NCBI GenBank assembly: GCA_022827025.1
Contig: JAJDTT010000015.1
Coordinates: 1-41,000, forward strand
DNA from: Acidobacteriota bacterium
GTDB lineage: Bacteria; Acidobacteriota; UBA6911; RPQK01; JAJDTT01
Direction: 5' to 3'
Length of the DNA stretch: 41,000 nt
A program made the position numbers and the translations under genes. The notes beneath the pieces were generated by a model that was not told the DNA's origin, did not search any database, and was given only the letters and a program-made list of their open reading frames with translations. This document shows, in pieces, positions 29,797 to 37,550 of this stretch. Numbering within the stretch: the first letter of the stretch is position 1; the number at the start of each line of letters is the position of its first letter.

Positions 29797-30306
29797 CTAC
29801 GGCTCGATGCCCCAGGCCCGCAACGCGTCTCCCTCGAGGCGGCTGTAGGCCAGAGTCTCCCCCACCGCCCCTTCGCGCCAGACGCTGTTGCCCCCGTCGC
29901 GTATCGCGTCCCGGTTCTTGATGATGGTGGCGAAGACGTTGCCGGGCGTCGGCCCCATCTTGGGCGAGAGGAGCAGATTGTCCCGGTCGTAGAACACGGC
30001 GAGATCGATGACCGGAGCCCCCGAATCGGACCGGACCGGCAGTTGGAGGCCGGCCCCCAGCGTGAAATACATGACGTCTCCGGCCGCCGGAACCATCGAA
30101 CAGTTCTCGGGACCCGGCTCTTCGGGAGCGAAGCCGGGGACCAGGATGTAGATCTCGTTGCTGGCGTACTTGGCGTGGTACACGTCTCCCTCTTGGGGCA
30201 GGGCGTTCCAGACCGCCTCGCAGGTCCGGGGCGCCTTCTCGTCCAGGAGCCGGGCAACGCAGCTGATCTTGCGCTTCTTGAGTGTGATTTCGATATATCG
30301 CGCCAT
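29797..30306 (-). CDS. DUF3830 family protein
   Basis: The product has 169 residues. The pattern ITLKKRKISCVARLLDEKAP, then RTCEAVWNALPQEG and HAKYASNEIYILVPGF, is that of DUF3830, a cyclophilin-fold family of unknown function. GAGGT lies near the ATG. It is 56 bases downstream of a fumarylacetoacetate-hydrolase-family gene on the same strand. DUF3830 genes are often found with FAH and other catabolic enzymes, from what I recall, so a role in the same degradation route is likely. Confidence 0.8.
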   Translation of the reverse strand: MARYIEITLKKRKISCVARLLDEKAPRTCEAVWNALPQEGDVYHAKYASNEIYILVPGFAPEEPGPENCSMVPAAGDVMYFTLGAGLQLPVRSDSGAPVIDLAVFYDRDNLLLSPKMGPTPGNVFATIIKNRDAIRDGGNSVWREGAVGETLAYSRLEGDALRAWGIEP

Positions 30307-30362
30307 GATGACCTCGACCTCGATTGCGAATCAGGATTGAGTTACGGCCGGCCGGAGGACGG

Positions 30363-31307
30363 CTACCTGGAACTGGCGGCGACCGGGTTTCCCAGAACGC
30401 CGATTTTCGAAATCTCCACCTCCACCCGGTCCCCCGGTTTGAGGTACTCGCCGGTGACGTATCCGACGCCGGAAACGGTGCCGGTGCTGATCACGTCTCC
30501 CGGCTCCAGAGTGACGAAAGCGGAGATGTACTCGATGAGGTTGGCCACCGGAACCAGCATCTGACTCGTATTGTTGTGCTGTTTTCTGTCTCCGTTGACG
30601 TAGGTGCTGATCTGCAGGTCCTGGGGGTCGCCGATCTCGTCGCCGGTGACGATCCAGGGCCCCATGGGCGCGGCGGAGTCCAGCCACTTCCCATTGAGCC
30701 AATCGAACCACCTGTCCTGGGGGCGATCCTCGCTCCGGGGCCAGATCTTGAGCTTCCGTTCCGAGACGTCGTTCATGTTGGTGTATCCGGCGACGTAGTC
30801 CAAGGCCTGGTCCCGGGGGATCCGCTTGCCGCGCCGGCCCAGGACCACCGCCAGTTCTCCCTCCCAGTCGATGGCCCGGGCCACGGGTGGAATCCGGATG
30901 CTGTCCTCCGGACCGATCACGCAGGTGCTGGCGGGCTTCATGAAGAAGCGGGGGGTCTCCTTGTCCTGGGAGTCCATCTTCTTGCCGCCCTCCTCGATGT
31001 GGTCCTGGAAGTTGCCGGCGAGGCAGAAGAGCTTCCGGGGCGTCGGCACCGGAGCCCTCAGACGCACGCCGGAGAGGGGGTGCACGGCGGATCCCTCCCG
31101 GGCTTCCCGGACGGCCTTTTCGGCGGCCTCCCGGGCCTGGCTCCCATGCTCCAGAAAGTCGATCATGTTGTGGAAGAACGCGTGGGGAGGCCTCGCCTCC
31201 TCGCGGGCCAGCTCGGCGTCGGCGGCAGCCAGGTCCACGACCCGTCCGTCTTCCGTGGCTACGGCGACGAAGGACCGGTCCTCCAGGCTGCAGGTAGCTA
31301 GTTTCAT
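30363..31307 (-). CDS. fumarylacetoacetate hydrolase family protein
   Basis: The product has 314 residues with AAGGAG upstream of the ATG at 31307. The FAH fold is clear: KLFCLAGNFQDHIEEGG, then FFMKPASTCVIG, the metal glutamates in IDWEGELAVVLG, an AGYTNMNDVSER block and LEPGDVISTGTVSGVG at the end. Family members use Mg2+ to hydrolyse, decarboxylate or isomerise 2-keto acid derivatives. It is probably co-transcribed with DUF3830. A likely promoter is at 31373-31400. Confidence 0.92.
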   Translation of the reverse strand: MKLATCSLEDRSFVAVATEDGRVVDLAAADAELAREEARPPHAFFHNMIDFLEHGSQAREAAEKAVREAREGSAVHPLSGVRLRAPVPTPRKLFCLAGNFQDHIEEGGKKMDSQDKETPRFFMKPASTCVIGPEDSIRIPPVARAIDWEGELAVVLGRRGKRIPRDQALDYVAGYTNMNDVSERKLKIWPRSEDRPQDRWFDWLNGKWLDSAAPMGPWIVTGDEIGDPQDLQISTYVNGDRKQHNNTSQMLVPVANLIEYISAFVTLEPGDVISTGTVSGVGYVTGEYLKPGDRVEVEISKIGVLGNPVAASSR

Positions 31308-31372
31308 ATCGTTTCTCCTTGCGAGCGGGCGAGGCGCGCTCCCGGCGTCCTCACCCTCTGTTGAACCCGTCT

Positions 31373-31400
31373 ATGGTAGCAGCCGTTCTCCCGGTGTAAA
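31373..31400 (-). promoter_or_regulatory. candidate promoter of FAH/DUF3830 operon
   Basis: TTTACA (31400-31395) and TACCAT (31378-31373), 16 bases apart on the minus strand, match five and four of six consensus bases. The region 31308-31470 is a divergent gap holding promoters for both sides. Confidence 0.45.
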
Positions 31401-31437
31401 GCGTGGATGGTATTCTCAAGTTCCAAGAATTTCGGGC

Positions 31438-31443
31438 TATAAT
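31438..31443 (+). promoter_or_regulatory. perfect TATAAT -10 box before the MutL gene cluster
   Basis: The only perfect TATAAT I noticed in the intergenic regions of the window. No good -35 lies at the normal distance (TTCTCA at 31413 is 19 bases away), so an activator may be needed. The putative start is about 20 bases before the TTG of the first gene. Confidence 0.5.
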
Positions 31444-31470
31444 CTTCTGCACTGTCCCGGGGACCTCAGA

Positions 31471-31812
31471 TTGTCGAAAAAAGAGCAGAGAAGGCCGGGG
31501 AAGGGTTGGCGGCACGCCTTTGCCGTGGACGCTCCGACCGAGTTCCAACCCTCGGACCAGCAGCGGCAGGTGGCCGACCGGATCTGCCGGGAGCTGGTGC
31601 GGCGCCGGCTGACGACGCCGGCCCTCATGTTTCTTGAAATGTCCCGGCCCCTCAACTTCCTGGGTTCCCAGTTGCTGCATTTCCTTTCGCCCGTGCTCTC
31701 GGGGCTCACCCAGTCCCATGGCCACCGGCACCTGGCCGCCTTTCTTGAGCATCGGGGCTCGGTGGACTATCTTTGTCGCCGGATCGAAGAACTCGATTCG
31801 GCCGGCAAATGA
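31471..31812 (+). CDS. small conserved-looking protein preceding MutL, ~113 aa
   Basis: From TTG 31471 (GGGGA eight bases upstream) the product has 113 residues; a GTG at 31525 would give 95. The core (DRICRELVRRRLTTPALMFL, then MSRPLNFLGSQLLHFLSP and YLCRRIEELD) is predicted helical with a hydrophobic middle. I recall similar small proteins beside acyl-CoA mutase or MutL-type genes but know no function. Its stop overlaps the ATG of the mutL-like gene (ATGA), so the two are coupled. It begins the seven-gene cluster 31471-38452. Confidence 0.68.
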   Translation: MSKKEQRRPGKGWRHAFAVDAPTEFQPSDQQRQVADRICRELVRRRLTTPALMFLEMSRPLNFLGSQLLHFLSPVLSGLTQSHGHRHLAAFLEHRGSVDYLCRRIEELDSAGK

Positions 31813-33623
31813 AGCAGATCGATCCCGACTCCGTCAACGTGATCCTGGCCACCGACTGCGGGAGCACCACCACCAAGGCCATCCTCATCCGGAAGGTCGA
31901 CGGAGAGTACCGGCAGACCCACCGGGGCGAGGCTCCCACGACCGTGGAGGAACCGGCGGCCGACGTGACCCTGGGCGTCGTCAACGCCGTCGCCGAAGTG
32001 GCCGAAATGGCCGGACGCCGCCTCATCGACGATGCGGGCCGGATCCTGAGGCCGGCTTCCGGCGGTGAAGGATGCGACCTCTACATCTCCACGTCCAGCG
32101 CCGGCGGCGGCCTCCAGATGATGGTGGCCGGAGTGGTGCGGGAGATGACCGCCGCCAGCGCCAAACGGGCGGCCCTGGGGGCGGGCGCCATCGTCATGGA
32201 CGTCCTGGCCTCCAATGACCGCCGCCTCCCCCACGAGCAGATCCACCGGATCCGGGAGCTGCGGCCCGACATGGTGCTGATCTCGGGGGGAACGGACGGC
32301 GGAACCACCCGCCACGTGGTGCAGATGGCCGAGCTCATCGCGCCGGCCCGTCCCCAGCCCCGCTTCGGTGCCGAGTACCGGATGCCGGTGATCTTCGCCG
32401 GGAACCGCGACGCGGCGCCGCTGGTGGAGCAGACCTTCGACGAGTCGGTCCAGCTCTCCATCGTCCCCAACCTGCGTCCGGTCCTGGAACGGGAGAATCT
32501 GGGACCGGCCCGGGACAAGATCCACGACCTGTTTCTGGAGCATGTCATGGCCCATGCCCCCGGGTACGACCGGCTGATCCGGTGGACCGACGCCCCCATC
32601 ATGCCCACGCCGGGGGCGGTGGGAAACATCCTGCAGAGGATCGCCCAACAGCAGCGGATCAACGTGGTCGGCGTGGACATCGGCGGGGCCACCACCGACG
32701 TCTTCAGCGTGTTCGACGGCACCTTCAACCGGACCGTGAGCGCCAACCTGGGAATGAGCTATTCCATCTCCAACGTCTGCGCCGAAGCGACGCTGCCCTC
32801 CATCCTCCGTTGGGTCCACCTGGAAATGGAGGAGGGAGAGTTGCGGAACCACGTCAAGAACAAGATGATCCGCCCCACCACGATTCCCCAGACCCGGGAA
32901 TCCCTGTTCTTCGAGCAGGCGGTGGCCCGCGAGGCCCTGCGCCTGGCGTACGACCAGCACAAGCAGTTCGCCACCACCCTCAAGGGCGTGCAGCAGCAGA
33001 GGACCGTGGGCGACACCTTCAGTCAGGAGGCCAGCGGCCAGACGCTGGTGGACAACATGAAGCTGGACCTGTTGGTCGGTTCGGGCGGAGTCCTCTCCCA
33101 TGCTCCCTTGATGCAGCAGACGGCGGCGCTCCTGGTGGACGCCTTTCAGCCCGAGGGAATTACCTGGCTGGCCAAGGACAGCATCTTCATGATGCCCCAC
33201 CTGGGAGTGCTGGCCCAGGTCCATCCGGAGGCGGCGCTCCAGGTGTTCCGGAGGGATTGCCTCATCTCCCTGGGAACCTGCGTGGCCCCCAGGGGAACCG
33301 GCGCCTGGGGCAGCCCCGCCTTCCGCTACGCGATCTCCGGCGGCGGTCTGGAGGAGGAGGGCGCCCTTTCCTTCGGCGAAATCAAGCGGTTGCCGTTGGG
33401 CCTGGGAGCCAGCGCCCGAATTGTCGTGGAGCCGGCGCGGAAGGTGGACGCGGGGGCGGGTCCCGGCCGGCCCCTGGAGGGTGAGCTCAGGGGCGGGACG
33501 GTGGGAGTCCTGCTGGACGCGCGGGGACGCCCGCTGGCGCTGCCCGATGATCGAGAGGCCTGCCGCAAGGCCATGGCTCAATGGGTCCGGGATCTGGATC
33601 TGGTCCCCCCGGTCCCGGCATAG
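31809..33623 (+). CDS. MutL/GlmL-family actin-fold ATPase
   Basis: The product has 604 residues from the ATG at 31809, which overlaps the preceding stop; an in-frame ATG at 31773 is inside that gene. ASKHA-type ATPase signatures are visible: phosphate-1 loop ATDCGSTTTKAILI (about 14-27), a second loop VGVDIGGATTDVFSV (about 287-301), and LISGGTDGGTTRHVVQM. GlmL and MutL are accessory proteins of B12-dependent glutamate mutase and relatives, probably for reactivation. No mutase subunit is present here, so an alternative partner is likely, in the first place the downstream membrane genes. The next gene starts 21 bases after. Confidence 0.9.
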   Translation: MKQIDPDSVNVILATDCGSTTTKAILIRKVDGEYRQTHRGEAPTTVEEPAADVTLGVVNAVAEVAEMAGRRLIDDAGRILRPASGGEGCDLYISTSSAGGGLQMMVAGVVREMTAASAKRAALGAGAIVMDVLASNDRRLPHEQIHRIRELRPDMVLISGGTDGGTTRHVVQMAELIAPARPQPRFGAEYRMPVIFAGNRDAAPLVEQTFDESVQLSIVPNLRPVLERENLGPARDKIHDLFLEHVMAHAPGYDRLIRWTDAPIMPTPGAVGNILQRIAQQQRINVVGVDIGGATTDVFSVFDGTFNRTVSANLGMSYSISNVCAEATLPSILRWVHLEMEEGELRNHVKNKMIRPTTIPQTRESLFFEQAVAREALRLAYDQHKQFATTLKGVQQQRTVGDTFSQEASGQTLVDNMKLDLLVGSGGVLSHAPLMQQTAALLVDAFQPEGITWLAKDSIFMMPHLGVLAQVHPEAALQVFRRDCLISLGTCVAPRGTGAWGSPAFRYAISGGGLEEEGALSFGEIKRLPLGLGASARIVVEPARKVDAGAGPGRPLEGELRGGTVGVLLDARGRPLALPDDREACRKAMAQWVRDLDLVPPVPA

Positions 33624-33644
33624 GAACGGCGAGGTCGACGCAGG

Positions 33645-34769
33645 ATGGCCCACGCTTACACTCCCGGTCTGAAGGTCAGTCCCCGGACCCGGTACCGGTG
33701 CCGGCGGATCCTGCCCATCAAGGGAGAGGTTCTGGTTCGAACGGGACAGCAGGTGGACTCCCGCGACGTGGTCGCCCAGACGTTCATGCCGGGAAACATC
33801 ACCCCGGTCAACGTGGCCAACCTCCTGTCGCTGCCCCCCGCGGACGTCCCCGAATGCATGCTCAAAGAGCCTGGAATGCGAGTCGAGGCCGGCGAGGCCC
33901 TGGCCCGGACCAAGGGCATATTCGGGATGTTCAAGTCGGAGTGCAAAGCCAGGGTTTCGGGGACCATCGAGTCCATTTCCCAGGTCACCGGACAAGTCAT
34001 CCTTCGCGGGGAACCGATCCCGGTCCGGGTTCTGGCCTATCTGGCCGGCCGAGTGGTTGAGGAGATCCCGGGAGAGGGCGTCGTGCTGGAGTCGGAAGCC
34101 ACCTTCATCCAGGGGATCTTCGGAATCGGCGGCGAAGCCTTCGGGCCCGTCCGGATGGTCTGCCGGAACGAGAAGGAAGAGTTGACGGCCGAGCGGCTGG
34201 ACGAAGGGATGAAGGGAGCCGTCGTGGTGGGCGGCAGCCGGATGACGGGAGAAGCCGTCCGCAAGGCGTTTCGGATCGGCATCTCGGCTCTGGTCTCGGG
34301 AGGCATGGACGATGCGGACCTGCGCCAGATCCTGGGTTACGATCTGGGAGTCGCGGTCACCGGATCGGAACCGGTGGCGACGACCCTGATCATCACCGAA
34401 GGGTTTGGCCGTATCGCCATGGCCCGCAAGACCTTCCGGTTGCTGGCCTCCCGGGAAGGGGCCCCGGCGTCGGTCAACGGCGCCACTCAGATCCGGGCCG
34501 GCGTCCAGCGGCCGGAAATCGTGATTCCGTCGCCTGCCGGAGACGCCGGCGAAGTGGACGCGGCTCGTACTGCCGGCCTGCTGGAGGTGGGGACGCCGGT
34601 CCGGGTCATCCGGGACCCGCATTTCGGAATGATCGGGGTGGTCTCCGGGCTTCCGGCCGAACCCCGGGTCCTGGGCTCCGGTTCGCGGGCGCGGGTCCTG
34701 GAGGTCCGATTGGAGTCGGGCCGGCGGCTGGTGGTGCCGCGGGCCAACGTGGAACTGATCGAGGCGTGA
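33645..34769 (+). CDS. hypothetical protein with beta-barrel-like N-terminus and KOW-like C-terminus
   Basis: The product has 374 residues. Residues ~20-130 resemble a barrel-sandwich/lipoyl-like fold (ILPIKGEVLVRTGQQVDSRD, then VEAGEALARTKG, then VILRGEPIPVRV). The middle shows a GxGGEAFGPV strand and MKGAVVVGGSRMTGEAVRKA, a possible Rossmann-like module. The end (VGTPVRVIRDPHFGMIGVV, then LPAEPRVLG and RRLVVPRANVELIE) reads as a KOW/SH3-like motif. No signal peptide or membrane helix, so cytosolic. It is linked to mutL (21 bases) and to the next gene by a GTGA overlap. Function unknown. Confidence 0.75.
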   Translation: MAHAYTPGLKVSPRTRYRCRRILPIKGEVLVRTGQQVDSRDVVAQTFMPGNITPVNVANLLSLPPADVPECMLKEPGMRVEAGEALARTKGIFGMFKSECKARVSGTIESISQVTGQVILRGEPIPVRVLAYLAGRVVEEIPGEGVVLESEATFIQGIFGIGGEAFGPVRMVCRNEKEELTAERLDEGMKGAVVVGGSRMTGEAVRKAFRIGISALVSGGMDDADLRQILGYDLGVAVTGSEPVATTLIITEGFGRIAMARKTFRLLASREGAPASVNGATQIRAGVQRPEIVIPSPAGDAGEVDAARTAGLLEVGTPVRVIRDPHFGMIGVVSGLPAEPRVLGSGSRARVLEVRLESGRRLVVPRANVELIEA

Positions 34770-35986
34770 ACAAGATGGACAAATCGATTTTCTTGACGGT
34801 GCTGGCCGCCGGTCTCTTCTCTTGGGGCGGGGCCTCTCCGGTCCTGGCCCAATCCCCCCGGCCGCCCGGTGAAGTTCGGGCCGCCGACTTTCCCAACGAC
34901 GCCGGGGACGCGGTGCGGGTCGAGTGGGAGCTGTCCCCCGACGACCAGCCCCAGCCTGCCGAACGATTGGTCGTCGCCTACGAGATCCTGAGGCGGGAAG
35001 CGGGCGAGGAGGCGTTCACCCGGATCGGAGAAGAGACCTACCAGACCCGGTCCTTCAAGGACGACGGGTGTACGCCGGGAGCAAGCTACTTCTACCAGGT
35101 GGTGGCGCTGGGCCCGGACGGGGCACGATCGCCGGCCGCCGCCGCCGGGAGTCCGGTGACGCCGGTGATGCAGTACTTCGACTTCTCCCAATTCTGGTTC
35201 GGCGTGATCCTGCTGATCGTGGGGGGGAGCGTCATCTACTTCATCCAACTGGCCCGGAGCGGGCGCGAGTTGAAGGTCCGCCCGATCGCCGGTTTGGAAG
35301 CGGTGGACGAAGCCGTGGGGCGGGCCACCGAGATGGGGCGTCCCTGCCTTTACGTTCCGGGAATCCTGGACATCAACGACATGCAGACCCTCGCCGGCGT
35401 GACGGTCCTGTCGCGGGTGGCCGGACTGACGGCCGAGTTCGACGCGCGGCTGGACGTCCCCACCTGCCGCTCCCTGGTCATGACGGCGTGCCGGGAGACG
35501 GTGGAGGCGGCGTACCTGGGGGCGGGCCGGCCCGACGCCTTCAACGAGGACTCAGTCTACTACCTGACCGACGAGCAGTTCGGCTACGTGGCCGGCGTCA
35601 CCGGGAAGATGCTCCGGGAGCGGCCGGCGGCCTGCTTCTACATGGGCGCCTTCTTTGCCGAGTCGCTGATTCTGGCCGAGACCGGCAACGCCGTCGGAGC
35701 CATCCAGGTGGCCGGGACCGCCATGCCCTCGCAGTTGCCCTTCTTCGTGGCGGCGTGCGACTACACCCTCATCGGCGAGGAGCTGTTCGCCGCCTCGGCC
35801 TACCTCTCCGGGGAGAGCCACCAACTCGGCAGCCTCAAGGGACAGGACGTGGGAAAGGTCCTGGGAGGAACGCTGGTGGTCGTGGGATGCTTGTTGTCCA
35901 CGGCCGCGGTCTTGACCGATGCCGCGTTGCTGAACCAGGTGCTGTCCTATCTGACCGATCACGTCCTGGGAAACCAGGGCTGGTAA
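34766..35986 (+). CDS. fibronectin-III/DUF6754-type membrane protein
   Basis: The product has 406 residues from GTG 34766 (overlap GTGA), or from the ATG at 34775. Residues 1-29 are a signal peptide, ~30-130 a fibronectin type III-like domain (VEWELSPDDQPQPAERLVVAY in part), ~141-162 a membrane helix (FWFGVILLIVGGSVIYFIQL), and ~165-370 a conserved domain I believe is DUF6754 (GLEAVDEAVGRATEMGRP, PGILDINDMQTLAGVTVL, GAIQVAGTAMPSQLPFFVAA). A second helix lies at ~364-388. The N-terminus should be outside and the DUF domain in the cytosol. Sits third from the MutL ATPase; function unknown. Confidence 0.8.
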   Translation: MNKMDKSIFLTVLAAGLFSWGGASPVLAQSPRPPGEVRAADFPNDAGDAVRVEWELSPDDQPQPAERLVVAYEILRREAGEEAFTRIGEETYQTRSFKDDGCTPGASYFYQVVALGPDGARSPAAAAGSPVTPVMQYFDFSQFWFGVILLIVGGSVIYFIQLARSGRELKVRPIAGLEAVDEAVGRATEMGRPCLYVPGILDINDMQTLAGVTVLSRVAGLTAEFDARLDVPTCRSLVMTACRETVEAAYLGAGRPDAFNEDSVYYLTDEQFGYVAGVTGKMLRERPAACFYMGAFFAESLILAETGNAVGAIQVAGTAMPSQLPFFVAACDYTLIGEELFAASAYLSGESHQLGSLKGQDVGKVLGGTLVVVGCLLSTAAVLTDAALLNQVLSYLTDHVLGNQGW

Positions 35987-35999
35987 GGAACGAACACAT

Positions 36000-36686
36000 A
36001 TGAAGAGAACTTTACCCCTGCTCATTGCCGCGGTGACGGGATTCGTCCTCATCGGGGCCCACTTCGTCCCCTACACCCAGTCGTGGGGCGAAGAGGCCAT
36101 GATCTGGTTCGACATCCTGGCCGCCATCGCCTTCATTCTGGGGGGCGCCAACCTGGTGAGGCTCAACCTGCAGAAGATCTCGGACCGGAGGGCCGGCTGG
36201 GGCTACGCGGCCGTCACCGTCATCGCGTTCTTCCTGACCCTGGTGGTGGGCATGGCCAAGATGGGGGTCCACCCCAGCGCCCAGTTTCCCCAGTTCGCCT
36301 GGTCGGGGGACTACGTTCAGGAGGGCAGCTCTTTCTGGTTCATTTACCAGTACGCCTTCTACCCCCTGGGGGCCACCATGTTCGCCCTGCTGGCCTGCTT
36401 CATCGCCTCGGCCGCGTTCCGGGCCTTCCGGGCCAAGAACACCGAGGCCATCATCCTGCTCTCCACCGCCTTCATCGTCCTGGTGGGGCGGACCTACGCC
36501 GGCACGGCCCTGACGGGATGGATGCCCGAGGCGCTCCAATTCGACAACCTCACCGGGACCATCATGAACGTCTTCAACCTGGCGGGGAACCGGGCCATCA
36601 CCATCGGTATCGGTCTCGGGGTTGTCTCCCTATCGCTGAAGATTCTGCTGGGCGTCGATCGCTCCTATCTGGGAACGGAGGAATAG
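36000..36686 (+). CDS. six-helix membrane protein of the MutL cluster
   Basis: The product has 228 residues. Predicted helices are at about 4-24, 33-55, 68-88, 115-140, 148-168 and 190-215. A conserved-looking loop, QFAWSGDYVQEGSSFWFIYQY, lies between helices 3 and 4. No known family. It follows the DUF6754-type gene by 13 bases and precedes the next by 3 bases, so it is surely part of the same transcript. Possible core or anchor of an envelope complex. Confidence 0.75.
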   Translation: MKRTLPLLIAAVTGFVLIGAHFVPYTQSWGEEAMIWFDILAAIAFILGGANLVRLNLQKISDRRAGWGYAAVTVIAFFLTLVVGMAKMGVHPSAQFPQFAWSGDYVQEGSSFWFIYQYAFYPLGATMFALLACFIASAAFRAFRAKNTEAIILLSTAFIVLVGRTYAGTALTGWMPEALQFDNLTGTIMNVFNLAGNRAITIGIGLGVVSLSLKILLGVDRSYLGTEE

Positions 36687-36689
36687 TTC

Positions 36690-37550
36690 ATGAATCTCAC
36701 CGAATTCTTCCGCAATCTGGACCGGCGCTGGATCTTCCTCCTGATGCTGTTGTCCATCCTGATTCCGCTTCTGTTCGGGCTCCGGTTTCCCGAGAGTCCG
36801 TCGCCCATGGTCCTGAACGTCCGTTCGGCCATCGAGGAACTCCCCGAGGGATCGGATGTTCTGATGGCCTGGGACTTCGACCCCGCCAGCCGGGGCGAGT
36901 TGAGTCCCATGGCCGCCGCTTTCGTCCGCCACTGCGCCTACAAGAAGCACAAGCTCTACTTCTTGACGCTGTGGGCCACCGGCGGTCCCTTGATCCAGGA
37001 GAGTATCGACATCCTGAATCGCGAGTTTCCCGGCTACGAGTACGGGCGCGACTACGTGAACCTGGGCTTCCGTCCCGGCGGCGAAGGGGTCATCAAGGTG
37101 GTGGTGGGGGACCTGAAGAAGCTCTTCGCCAACGACGTGGACGGAACCAGTCTGGACGAGCTGGCGCTCACCCGGAATCTGAAGAACATCCGCCAAATGG
37201 ACCTCATCGTCAACGTGAGCGCGGGCTATCCGGGCACCAAGGAGTGGGTGCTCTATGCCGCAACCCCCTACGACCTGGAGATCGTCGGGGGGACCACGGG
37301 AGTCTCGGCCCCGTCACTGTATCCCTATATTCCAGGGCAATTGACCGGCCTGCTGGCGGCCATCAAGGCGGCGGCCGAGTACGAGCAGGCGGTCATCGAC
37401 CTCTATCCCGCCCTGATGGAGAATGACACGGCGCAGGAGGGACTGCGGCGAATGGGTCCACAGCTCCTGGCCCACATGCTGGTGATCCTGCTCATCGTTG
37501 CAGGCAACGTCATCTACTTCTGGGAGCGGAGAAAGGGGGTGGCGTCATGA
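36690..37550 (+). CDS. membrane protein with ~220-residue extracytoplasmic domain
   Basis: The product has 286 residues: helix ~13-32, a soluble domain (~40-250) and a C-terminal helix ~255-278 (MLVILLIVAGNVIYFWERRK). By the positive-inside rule both ends are in the cytosol and the large domain is outside. That domain has alternating beta/alpha patterns (VLMAWDFDPASRGELSPMA, KKHKLYFLTLWATGG, KEWVLYAATPYDLEIVGGTT) and resembles no family I can name. Its stop overlaps the next start (ATGA). Confidence 0.75.
   Translation: MNLTEFFRNLDRRWIFLLMLLSILIPLLFGLRFPESPSPMVLNVRSAIEELPEGSDVLMAWDFDPASRGELSPMAAAFVRHCAYKKHKLYFLTLWATGGPLIQESIDILNREFPGYEYGRDYVNLGFRPGGEGVIKVVVGDLKKLFANDVDGTSLDELALTRNLKNIRQMDLIVNVSAGYPGTKEWVLYAATPYDLEIVGGTTGVSAPSLYPYIPGQLTGLLAAIKAAAEYEQAVIDLYPALMENDTAQEGLRRMGPQLLAHMLVILLIVAGNVIYFWERRKGVAS

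Noticed and set aside
31767-34622. Minus-strand frame of about 950 codons opposite the MutL and KOW-like genes
   Set aside because: Shadow of strongly GC-biased coding sequence; the plus strand has ATPase motifs and coupled starts.
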